Source: DATLWN01 sp964422615 (GTDB lineage: Bacteria > Pseudomonadota > Zetaproteobacteria > Mariprofundales > Mariprofundaceae). Taken from it: 20,596 nucleotides of DNA. A model generated the notes under the pieces. That model searched no databases and was not told the origin of the DNA. It saw only the letters and a program-made list of their open reading frames with translations. The stretch spans positions 1 to 20,596 of the forward strand of contig CAYRBJ010000033.1 of NCBI GenBank assembly GCA_964422615.1, in the 5' to 3' direction. This document shows positions 13,603-20,596 of this stretch, piece after piece; position 1 is the stretch's first letter; every line of letters begins with the position of its first letter. A program made the position numbers and the translations under genes.

Positions 13603-15363
13603 CTAGTGGATCGTCGCCTGCTGCGTTTCCTCCCATTCTTCCATTGCCTCGTCGCCAGCCATCTCGGGCGAGGCGATGCGCTGCTGGAATTGTTCCAGCG
13701 AGGTCGGCGTGGCGGCGATCAGCAGGTCATCGCCCACCTGCAGTATGGTATCGGCGCTTGGCACGATCTCCTTCTCGCCGCGCAGCACGCCCACGATGAC
13801 CATGTCGGCGCATGCCACCTGGCGCACCTGCAGCCCGGCGGCGGCGGTGCCGGGATTCAGTGTGATGCGGTACAGCTGTTCGTGGCCGCGCCCCAGCGGG
13901 ATGCCCTCGCCCTCGGCGAGGGCCATCGTCAGATGGCGATTGATCGTACCCCCGTCCAGTTGCATACGGTTCTGGCGTAGAAAGTCGGCGAGGATTTCGG
14001 AAAACATCTCCGTGTTGGCCGGGCTCGCCGCCGGGATTGTTTCCTGTGCCTCATAGAGCGTGGGGTATTTGACATTGCGGGTCAGGGCCATCTGCACCAG
14101 GTAGCTTACCGCCACGGCCAGCATGGTCGGCATGATCAGATGGTAGCCGCCGGTCATCTCCGCCACCATCACCAGCGAGGCGATGGGCACGCGCGCAGCC
14201 CCGGCAAACAACGCGGCCATGCCTACCACGGCCAGTGCCGTGGTGGGGATGCCAGTGATGTGGAAGCTATGCAGCAGGATGGCAAGTGCGGCACCCAGCA
14301 TGGCCCCCACATACAGACTGGGCGCGAACACACCGCCCGATCCACCGGAGGCCACGGTCAGCGACAAGGTCAGGATCTTGCCCGCCATCAGCAGCAGCAA
14401 CATCCAGATGGCGAGGCCGCCGCCGCCCTGCAGGGCGATCTGGACGTAGCCGTAGCCGCCGCCGAGCAGCGGCGGCGCCAAGATACCGAGTAATCCCACG
14501 CCGAGTCCGCCGATGGCGGGTTTGAGCATGTTGGGGATGGGGAGCTCGTGGAACTTGTCGCGGGTCCAGTAGAATACCGTCGGCAATAGTGCACCGAGGG
14601 CTCCGGCCAACACCGCCAGCACCACGAACCAGGCCAGGTCGACCGGGGCGCCGAAACTGACGTCATGCGGCAATACGAATAACGGTGACCAGCCATCGAA
14701 CAATCCGGTTACCGCATAGGCGACGGCCGATGCGACGAGGGTGAATGTCAGGTAGCGGCCTTCGAAGGCCATCGTCGAATACAGGATCTCGACGGCGAAA
14801 ATAGCCGTGCCCAGCGGGCTTTTGAAGATGGCCGACAGGCCAGCGGCCATGCCCACCAGCAGCAGCACACGCCTTTCCTCGTCCGGCAGTTTGAGGATGC
14901 CGCCGATCAGCGAACCGACACCGGCGGCGATCTGTGCCGTCGGTCCCTCGCGTCCGGCCGAGCCACCCGAACCGATGGTGACCGCGCTGGCGATCGTCTT
15001 GATGATAGGCACACGATAGCGGATGCGGCCGGAGGTGCGGTGGTAGCCCTTGACCGCGCCGTCGGTGCCGTGACCCTCGGCCTCCGGTGCCAGGCCGTAC
15101 ACCAGGACACCGGAAATCAGGCCGCCCAGCGTGGTGGCGACCGGGATCAGCCAGTACCAGTGGTCGAAGGTCGGTGCCGAGCCCATCGCATGTGCTTGTC
15201 CAACGGTGAAGAATTTATAGCCGCTGATAAAGGTCAGAATATTCTGTTCGGCCAGATCCAACAGCCAGATAAAAAACTGGGCGCCAAGCGCCCCGACAAC
15301 GCCGAGAATGGCACTGAGGGCAATCAATCGAGTGTTGCGCTGCAGGCGCATGAGCCAATGCAT
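13603..15363 (-). CDS. ClC-family chloride transporter with C-terminal TrkA-C-like domain
   Basis: A 586-residue integral membrane protein with the ClC filter motifs: G131-S-G-G-S, G137-R-E-G-P (gating glutamate E139), G343-G-V-F-A-P and Y407. Residues about 10-430 are the transport domain. About 475-565 (G-L-Q-V-R-Q-V, V-G-D-D-L-L-I-A) is a TrkA-C/RCK_C-like regulatory domain instead of CBS domains. It should move chloride, probably coupled to protons, across the inner membrane. The position of the internal proton glutamate (E203 of E. coli ClC-ec1) aligns with I192. The start at 15363 is chosen because AGGCGG lies about 6 bases upstream; longer starts (ATG 15405, TTG 15435) lack a site. Confidence 0.9.
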   Translation of the reverse strand: MHWLMRLQRNTRLIALSAILGVVGALGAQFFIWLLDLAEQNILTFISGYKFFTVGQAHAMGSAPTFDHWYWLIPVATTLGGLISGVLVYGLAPEAEGHGTDGAVKGYHRTSGRIRYRVPIIKTIASAVTIGSGGSAGREGPTAQIAAGVGSLIGGILKLPDEERRVLLLVGMAAGLSAIFKSPLGTAIFAVEILYSTMAFEGRYLTFTLVASAVAYAVTGLFDGWSPLFVLPHDVSFGAPVDLAWFVVLAVLAGALGALLPTVFYWTRDKFHELPIPNMLKPAIGGLGVGLLGILAPPLLGGGYGYVQIALQGGGGLAIWMLLLLMAGKILTLSLTVASGGSGGVFAPSLYVGAMLGAALAILLHSFHITGIPTTALAVVGMAALFAGAARVPIASLVMVAEMTGGYHLIMPTMLAVAVSYLVQMALTRNVKYPTLYEAQETIPAASPANTEMFSEILADFLRQNRMQLDGGTINRHLTMALAEGEGIPLGRGHEQLYRITLNPGTAAAGLQVRQVACADMVIVGVLRGEKEIVPSADTILQVGDDLLIAATPTSLEQFQQRIASPEMAGDEAMEEWEETQQATIH

Positions 15364-15465
15364 TTCTATCCGCCTATGGCTATCGTTTGCATATCGGGCG
15401 CCCATGATACGCTTTTTGCCGGCGTTCGTCAGCAATTAAGGCCAAAACCCCTTTTTCGATGAGCG

Positions 15466-15492
15466 GATAAAGGGTTGGGCTAATGCTTTATC
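15466..15492. promoter_or_regulatory. Inverted repeat upstream of the ClC gene
   Basis: GATAAAG (15466-15472) and CTTTATC (15486-15492) form a perfect 7-bp inverted repeat with a 13-base spacer. It lies about 100 bases upstream of the ClC start and directly beside the 10-bp direct repeats. An operator or RNA stem is possible. Confidence 0.4.
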
Positions 15493-15529
15493 GCCGTAAT
15501 TGGCCGTAACATGCCGTATAATAGCGTAA
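15493..15529. repeat. Four 10-bp-spaced direct repeats (GCCGTAA iterons)
   Basis: GCCGTAA at 15493 and 15503, GCCGTAT at 15513 and AGCGTAA at 15523 recur exactly every 10 bases, one helical turn. Read on the - strand they are TTACGGC repeats facing the ClC gene. Tandem sites with this period are typical of OmpR/PhoB-type response-regulator operators, so regulation of the ClC gene is inferred. A TATAAT (15517-15522) is embedded in the third unit. Confidence 0.55.
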
Positions 15530-15667
15530 ATTCCACAAATGACATAATCGTTTTTCTCGCCTTATTCGCCCCGACAGCCGGAACCTGCGGGAGGGTCGAT
15601 GGCGAACTTTTTTCACCCTGGGGCAAACGATAAGCCGCTAGCAGCCGCCGGAGATCATGACGCAGGA
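15530..15667. other. Spacer after the aminotransferase gene
   Basis: No gene and no clear terminator for the - strand aminotransferase; the two longer T tracts (15550s and 15608-15613) have no GC-rich hairpin in front of them. Confidence 0.3.
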
Positions 15668-16873
15668 TCAGTCCTGCAGGGTGACGGCGGCGGCAGCGAT
15701 GCGCTCCACTGCCTCGGCCAGGGTGTCCTGACTCACCGCATAAGAGATGCGCATATGCCCCGGTGCACCGAACTCGCTGCCCGGTACCAGGGCAACCCCG
15801 GCATCCTCGAGCAGCCAGGCGCAGGCGGCGATATCGTCGTCGAGGCGCTGGCCTGCAGGGGTACGCTTGCCCAGCCAGCCGGAGATCGACGGGAATACAT
15901 AGAAGGCGCCGTCCGGCAGCAGGCATGACATGCCCGGAATGGCATTCAGGCGTTCCACCAGCCAGGCGCGGCGTGATTCGTAGGTGCGCACCATCTTTTG
16001 CAGCTCGTCGGTCGGCCCGGTCAGGGCGGCCAGTGCCGCTTTCTGGGCGATCGAATTGGGGTTTGATGTGCTCTGGCCCTGCACCTTGGCCATGGCGCCG
16101 ATCAGGTGGCGGGGGCCGGCGCAGTAACCGATGCGCCAGCCGGTCATGCAATAGGCCTTGGAGACGCCGTTCAGGGTGATCGTGCGCTCCTTCAGGTCTG
16201 GATTGACCTGGGCGAATGTGGTGAAGGATCTGCCGTCGAACAGGATCTTCTCGTACATGTCATCGGTGGCGACGGCGAGTTCCGGATGTTGGCGCACGAC
16301 CTCGCCCAGTGCCGCAAGCTCGTCGGCCGTATAGGCCATGCCCGTCGGGTTGGACGGCGAGTTGATGATCAACAGCCTGGTGTTCGGCGTGATGGCGGCA
16401 GCCAGTGCGGCGGAGGTCAGCTTGAAATTGGATTCGGCGGTGGTGTCGACGATGACCGGCTTGCCGTCGGCCAAGAGCACCATGTCCGGGTAGGAAACCC
16501 AGTACGGGGCCGGAATGATCACCTCGTCATCCACATCGAGCATGGCCTGCAGCAGGTTGTAAATGCACTGCTTGCCGCCGGCCGACACCAGGATGTCTTC
16601 CGGGGCATAGTCCAGATCGTTGTCGCGGCGGAACTTGTCGGCGATGGCCCGACGCAGTTCCGGAATACCCGGCACCGCCGTGTAGCGCGTGAATCCTTGG
16701 CGGATGGCCTCGATCGCCGCATCGCAGGCGGCCTTCGGGGTGTCGAAGTCCGGTTCACCCACCGACAGCGAGATGATATCGCGTCCCGCCGCCCTGAGCT
16801 CGGCGGCCTTGGCGGTGATGGTCAGCGTGGCCGACGGCTTGATTTTCTGGATGCGGGTGGAAAGCCGGATCAT
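15668..16873 (-). CDS. Class I/II pyridoxal-phosphate aminotransferase (aspartate aminotransferase type)
   Basis: A 401-residue fold-type I aminotransferase of the bacterial 1-beta aspartate/prephenate group. Signatures: S-L-S-V-G-E-P-D-F-D-T-P (35-46), S-P-S-N-P-T-G (172-178), PLP lysine K239 in N-G-V-S-K-A-Y-C-M-T-G-W-R-I-G, and G-H-M-R-I-S-Y with the substrate-carboxylate Arg. It transfers amino groups between aspartate (or aromatic precursors) and 2-oxoglutarate. ATG 16873 is chosen because AGGA lies 8 bases upstream and the conserved region starts soon after; a TTG at 16909 would only add an unconserved lead. It is divergent from the large FAD/Fe-S gene. Aspartate made by the doe pathway could feed it, but this link is only inferred. 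Confidence 0.88.
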   Translation of the reverse strand: MIRLSTRIQKIKPSATLTITAKAAELRAAGRDIISLSVGEPDFDTPKAACDAAIEAIRQGFTRYTAVPGIPELRRAIADKFRRDNDLDYAPEDILVSAGGKQCIYNLLQAMLDVDDEVIIPAPYWVSYPDMVLLADGKPVIVDTTAESNFKLTSAALAAAITPNTRLLIINSPSNPTGMAYTADELAALGEVVRQHPELAVATDDMYEKILFDGRSFTTFAQVNPDLKERTITLNGVSKAYCMTGWRIGYCAGPRHLIGAMAKVQGQSTSNPNSIAQKAALAALTGPTDELQKMVRTYESRRAWLVERLNAIPGMSCLLPDGAFYVFPSISGWLGKRTPAGQRLDDDIAACAWLLEDAGVALVPGSEFGAPGHMRISYAVSQDTLAEAVERIAAAAVTLQD

Positions 16874-17004
16874 GGCGGCATCCTGCCAGAGTACGCTGGT
16901 CGACTCCAAGCGAAATCAAACCCGAAGACTTTAGGTGTTATTCATGTGTTGCAGCTATTATGCTGCGTCGCCTAAGGCGGCCCCCGCGGCAAGGAGCATG
17001 CATA
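16874..17004. promoter_or_regulatory. Divergent promoter region
   Basis: 131 bases serve two divergent genes. GCAGC (16951-16955) and GCTGC (16962-16966) around TATTAT form an inverted repeat that may be an operator or cover a -10 element. AAGGAG (16991-16996) is the ribosome-binding site of the right gene. Confidence 0.4.
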
Positions 17005-20000
17005 TTGCAGGATAACATCCGCGAGATTCCGTATAACTACACTTCCTATTCCGACCGGGAGATCGTGCTGCGCTTCCTGGGGGAGGAATGCTGGGATGAT
17101 TTGAACGTGCTGCGCCATCAGCGGCGCACCGGGCGCAGTGCCCGCATGCTGTTCGAGATCCTCGGCGATCTGTGGGTGGTGTCGCGCAACCCCTTCCTGC
17201 GCAATGACCTGCTGCATCACCGTAAGCGCCTGACCACGATGCGCGCCCGTCACCGCGATCGCCTGGAGCGCATCCATTCATCCGCCGCCGACAATCCCCG
17301 CGCCCAACGCGTGACCGCCTGCACCGAACGCATGGTCGACCAGTTCTACGCCTGGTTCGAGGCCGAGCCCAGGCGCCGGCGCGAGGCCAAGAAGGCCTTC
17401 TCCCGGCATACGCACGCGAACAATGTGCACTTCGATGCCTATACGCTGGTGCACCATGCCACCGATGCCACCGACTGGCGTTCTTTCCTGCCGTTCTGCG
17501 TGCTGACACCGGATCGTCCGGAGGAGATCCCGGGCCTGGTGGCGGCGGCGCGGAGCCTGGGGCTGACCATCATCCCACGCGGCGGCGGCACCGGTCTGTG
17601 CGGCGGTTCGGTGCCGCTGCAGGACGGTGCGGTGATGATCAATATCGAGAAGTTCGACCGCATCGGTGAGGTCGAGATGCACGACCTCGGCGGCGGACGC
17701 GTGGTGCCGGTGATCACGGCCCAGGCGGGGGCGGTGACGGGCAAGGTGATGGAAAAGGCCATGCCGCATATCTTCGCCACCGATCCAACCAGCCTGTGGG
17801 CCTGCACCATCGGCGGCAATGTGGCGAGCAACGCCGGCGGCAAGCACGCCGTACTGTGGGGCACCTGTGTGGACAACCTGCTGTCGTGGCGGATGGTGAT
17901 GCCGGACGGCAACTGGCTGCTGGTCGAGCGTGTCAACCACAACATGGGCATCATGCCGGCCGACGCCATGGTCGAGTTCCGCCTCAGCCGTTTCGCACCC
18001 GACGGCAGTGATTTGGGCGAGCCCGAGCTGCTGTCGATCGACGGCGCCACCTTCCGCCGCGCCGGGCTCGGCAAGGACGTGACGCGCAAGGCCCTGGGCG
18101 GGCTGCCGGGCGTGCAGAAGGAGGGTACCGACGGCATGATCACCGAGGCCACCTTCGTGCTGCACCGGCCGTTCGCGCGCACGCGCACCGTCTGCTGCGA
18201 GTTCTACGGCCAGGAGCTGTCGGCGGCCACCGAATCGATGGTCGGCATCAAGCGCCATGTCGACAATCTGGACGGGGTGTTCCTGGAAGGGCTGGAGCAT
18301 TTCGACGAGAAATATGTCAAGGCGATCAACTATGTGCCCAAGTCCACCCGGCGGGAGCGCCCGCGCGTGGTGCTGCTGATCGACGTATCGGGTGACGACG
18401 AAAAGGCGGTGGCGGGGGCCTGTGCCGAGATCTGCCGCATCGCATCAAACGGCAACGGCGAGGGCTTCGTGGCTTTGGGGGAGGCGGATCGCCGCCGCTT
18501 CTGGGCCGACCGCGGACGCATGGCGGCGATCGCCAGGCATACCCGCGCCTTCAAGCTGAATGAGGACGTGGTGATCCCGCTGCCGCGCCTGGCCGAATAC
18601 AACGATTACGTCGAGCATCTGAACATCGATTTGTCGATTGCCAACAAGCTGGAGATGCTCGATACGCTGGATGCCTTTTTCCACGACGCGATGACGCGCC
18701 TCGGCTCGGACGACGCGCTGGCGCTGGCGGATCTGGGGGTGGAGGACGACGGCTATCTGGCGGCCAAGCTCACGGCCTGCCTGCAGATCATCGGCGAGGC
18801 GCGTGAACGCTGGCAGGGCATTGCCAAGGGCATGGACCATGCGGCCGGCGAATTGGCCGAACTACTCGGCGGCATCGCGTTCGACGAGAAGGAGCCGCTG
18901 TTCCGCGTCATCCAGCGCGGGGCGCTGCGCATCTCCTACCGCAAGGAGGTGGAGCAGTTGCTGCTGCAGCAACTGCAGGGCCACGATCCGCTGGTTCAGC
19001 GGGTGCGCCGGATCCACAAACGGGTGCTTTCCAGCCGCATCGTCATCGCCACGCACATGCACGCCGGCGACGGCAATGTGCATACGAACATCCCCGTCAA
19101 CTCCAACGATTACACGATGATGCAGCGGGCGCACCATGTGGTGGAGAAGATCATGGCCAAGGCCGACGAGCTCGGTGGCGTGATCTCCGGCGAGCACGGC
19201 ATTGGCATCACCAAGCTGTCGTACATGCGCCCGGATTACCTCGATGAAATGGCCGCCTATCTGGCCAAAACCGACCCGGAGGACCTGTTCAACCGCGGCA
19301 AGCTGCAGCCGGGCACCGACCTGACCTTCACCTACACCCCCAGCTTCAACCTGCTGGAGCACGAGGCGGTGATCATGGAGGCGGCCGACCTGACGGAACT
19401 GTCCGAGGCGATCTCGCCATGCCTGCGCTGCGGTAAGTGCAAGCCGGTGTGCAATACGCACTTCCCGCGCTCGAACATGCTGTATTCGCCGCGCAACAAG
19501 ATCCAGGCGGCCGGCTCCATCATCGAGTCCTTCCTGTACGAATCGCAGACCCGTGCCGGTATCTCCTTCGAGCAATTCGCCGGTCTGCAGGACGTGGCGG
19601 ACCACTGCACCATCTGCCACAAGTGCGAATCCCCGTGCCCGGTCAACATCGATTTCGGCGAGGTGACCGAACGCATGCGTGCGTTATTGAAGGACAAGGG
19701 GCAGGCACGTCCGAATTTCGGCTCGAAATTGTCGCTGGCCTTCCTGGTGATGCAGAATCCGGACGCCGTGCGCCTGATGCGCGAGGTAGTGATCCGCTGG
19801 GGCTATGCCGGGCAGCGCATGGTGCACCGCCTGGCGAGATGGACGGGGCTGATCCGGCCGGTGCCGGCGGCGATGCGCAACCTCGACGGGGTGCAGGCGC
19901 AGGTGATCAATTTCATCGAACGGCCGCTGCCGTCCATTCCGTTCAGGACGGCGCGCCAGCAGCTCGGCATCGAATCACGCGACAAGAACGCGATCCCGGT

Positions 20001-20596
20001 GCTGCGCGATCCCAAGCATGCCAACGGGCGGGCCGTATTCTATTTCCCGGGCTGTGGTTCGGAGCGCCTGTTCTCGCAGGTCGGGCTCGCGACCCAGGCG
20101 ATGCTGTTCGAGCTTGGCTTGAACGTGGTGCTGCCGCCGTCCTATCTGTGCTGCGGCTATCCGTCCACGGCCAGTGGCGATCATGTGCGCGGCGACAAGA
20201 TCACCTATGACAACCGGGTGCTGTTTCACCGCATCAAGAACGCGCTGTCCTACCTCGATTTCGAGGCAGTGGTGGTTTCCTGCGGCACCTGTTTCGATCA
20301 GTTGACGCAATACCAGTTGCAGCAGGTGTTCCCGGACGCACCGCTGATCGATATCCATGAGTACCTGATGGCCCAGGGGGTCAAGGCCGAGGGGGTCACC
20401 GGCGTGCAGTACATGTACCACGAGCCCTGCCATACGCCGCTGAAGCGCCACGGTTCGGATGCGGCGATCCAGGCTCTGTTGGGCCAGCAGGCCGTGGCTT
20501 CCGACCAGTGCTGCGGAGAGGCGGGGACGATGGCCGTGGCTACGCCGGCCATCGCCGGCAAGATCCGCGCCCGCAAGGAGGAGGAGATCGCCAAGG
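17005..20596 (+). CDS. DUF3683-type FAD-linked oxidase fused to iron-sulfur (GlcF/CCG-type) oxidoreductase, 3' truncated
   Basis: The frame is open from TTG 17005 to the window end, over 1,197 codons. An N-terminal region (1-170, I-P-Y-N-Y-T-S-Y-S-D) resembles DUF3683. A VAO/FAD_binding_4 domain follows (P191-R-G-G-G-T-G-L-C-G-G; I-G-G-N-V-A-S-N-A-G-G near 270-280), with an FAD-oxidase C domain ending in H-A-G-D-G-N-V-H (686-693) and G-E-H-G-I-G (729-734). Two [4Fe-4S] motifs are C806-C809-C812-C816 and C868-C871-C874-C878-P. Two CCG cysteine-rich domains follow (C1049-C-G, C1169-C-G). This unites the parts of glycolate/D-lactate oxidases (GlcD plus GlcF) in one chain, so a 2-hydroxyacid dehydrogenase is likely; the substrate is unknown. 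TTG is chosen because AAGGAG lies 8 bases upstream, an ATG at 16998 being out of frame. Confidence 0.88.
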   Translation, partial: MQDNIREIPYNYTSYSDREIVLRFLGEECWDDLNVLRHQRRTGRSARMLFEILGDLWVVSRNPFLRNDLLHHRKRLTTMRARHRDRLERIHSSAADNPRAQRVTACTERMVDQFYAWFEAEPRRRREAKKAFSRHTHANNVHFDAYTLVHHATDATDWRSFLPFCVLTPDRPEEIPGLVAAARSLGLTIIPRGGGTGLCGGSVPLQDGAVMINIEKFDRIGEVEMHDLGGGRVVPVITAQAGAVTGKVMEKAMPHIFATDPTSLWACTIGGNVASNAGGKHAVLWGTCVDNLLSWRMVMPDGNWLLVERVNHNMGIMPADAMVEFRLSRFAPDGSDLGEPELLSIDGATFRRAGLGKDVTRKALGGLPGVQKEGTDGMITEATFVLHRPFARTRTVCCEFYGQELSAATESMVGIKRHVDNLDGVFLEGLEHFDEKYVKAINYVPKSTRRERPRVVLLIDVSGDDEKAVAGACAEICRIASNGNGEGFVALGEADRRRFWADRGRMAAIARHTRAFKLNEDVVIPLPRLAEYNDYVEHLNIDLSIANKLEMLDTLDAFFHDAMTRLGSDDALALADLGVEDDGYLAAKLTACLQIIGEARERWQGIAKGMDHAAGELAELLGGIAFDEKEPLFRVIQRGALRISYRKEVEQLLLQQLQGHDPLVQRVRRIHKRVLSSRIVIATHMHAGDGNVHTNIPVNSNDYTMMQRAHHVVEKIMAKADELGGVISGEHGIGITKLSYMRPDYLDEMAAYLAKTDPEDLFNRGKLQPGTDLTFTYTPSFNLLEHEAVIMEAADLTELSEAISPCLRCGKCKPVCNTHFPRSNMLYSPRNKIQAAGSIIESFLYESQTRAGISFEQFAGLQDVADHCTICHKCESPCPVNIDFGEVTERMRALLKDKGQARPNFGSKLSLAFLVMQNPDAVRLMREVVIRWGYAGQRMVHRLARWTGLIRPVPAAMRNLDGVQAQVINFIERPLPSIPFRTARQQLGIESRDKNAIPVLRDPKHANGRAVFYFPGCGSERLFSQVGLATQAMLFELGLNVVLPPSYLCCGYPSTASGDHVRGDKITYDNRVLFHRIKNALSYLDFEAVVVSCGTCFDQLTQYQLQQVFPDAPLIDIHEYLMAQGVKAEGVTGVQYMYHEPCHTPLKRHGSDAAIQALLGQQAVASDQCCGEAGTMAVATPAIAGKIRARKEEEIAK

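Noticed and set aside
15517..15522. Perfect TATAAT as a + strand promoter
   Set aside because: No -35 box at proper distance and no + strand gene downstream; better explained as part of the 10-bp repeats.
16106..16975. + strand open frame opposite the aminotransferase
   Set aside because: Antisense to a clear PLP enzyme and without recognisable features.
17278..18300. - strand open frame (340 codons) within the FAD/Fe-S gene
   Set aside because: Shadow of the + strand frame, which carries FAD and iron-sulfur motifs and stays open to the window end.
1..20596. CRISPR array, rRNA genes, phage structural genes
   Set aside because: No regularly spaced repeat/spacer units, no rRNA sequence and no phage proteins are visible.

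Overview
The window reads as GC-rich proteobacterial chromosome, most likely gammaproteobacterial. The case rests on gene content: a PA2778/PA2779-type protein pair, a DUF3683-type FAD/Fe-S fusion protein, a Doe-type ectoine-degradation set, a ClC transporter, a CCA-encoding tRNA and clear Shine-Dalgarno sites. A halotolerant or sulfur-/metal-exposed lifestyle is an inference from ectoine use, chloride transport and copper handling. There are 14 well-supported protein genes (two cut by the window edges), one tRNA and several regulatory structures.

Left part (1-1549). The 3' end of a ketopantoate-reductase-like gene is followed by about 500 bases of AT-rich, gene-poor DNA. This stretch holds a pair of about 26-base inverted repeats (a probable insertion-sequence remnant) and an isolated tRNA-3'-end-like sequence. 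Next come a small AT-rich RRM RNA-binding protein gene, with a leader hairpin and a 16-bp stem terminator, and then tRNA-Val(CAC). This looks like a small, scarred integration-type locus.

Metal/redox block (1550-6412, + strand). A membrane-anchored monoheme cytochrome c, a YHS protein with a degenerate HMA-like domain, a CopA-type copper P1B-ATPase with four N-terminal cysteine modules instead of HMA domains, and an exported diheme cytochrome c peroxidase lie in one direction, ending in a strong terminator. They plausibly combine copper binding and export with periplasmic electron transfer or peroxide removal.

Peptidase pair (6410-7820, - strand). A PA2779-like small membrane protein and a PA2778-like C39-type lipoprotein peptidase with TPRs overlap by 11 bases and are preceded by a good sigma70-type promoter.

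Ectoine degradation (8125-13253). A Doe-type set: an M20 deacetylase (DoeB2-like), an EctB-like transaminase (DoeD-like) and an M24 ectoine hydrolase (DoeA-like) form a - strand operon, with a semialdehyde dehydrogenase (DoeC candidate) converging on it. Together they would convert ectoine to aspartate. No ectoine synthase, transporter or regulator is present here. A strong Shine-Dalgarno sequence and a short possible ORF precede the operon.

Right part (13603-20596). A ClC chloride/proton transporter with a TrkA-C-like tail has four 10-bp-spaced direct repeats and an inverted repeat upstream. Beyond it, a class I aminotransferase diverges from a very large FAD-oxidase/iron-sulfur fusion gene (TTG start) that runs off the end of the window.
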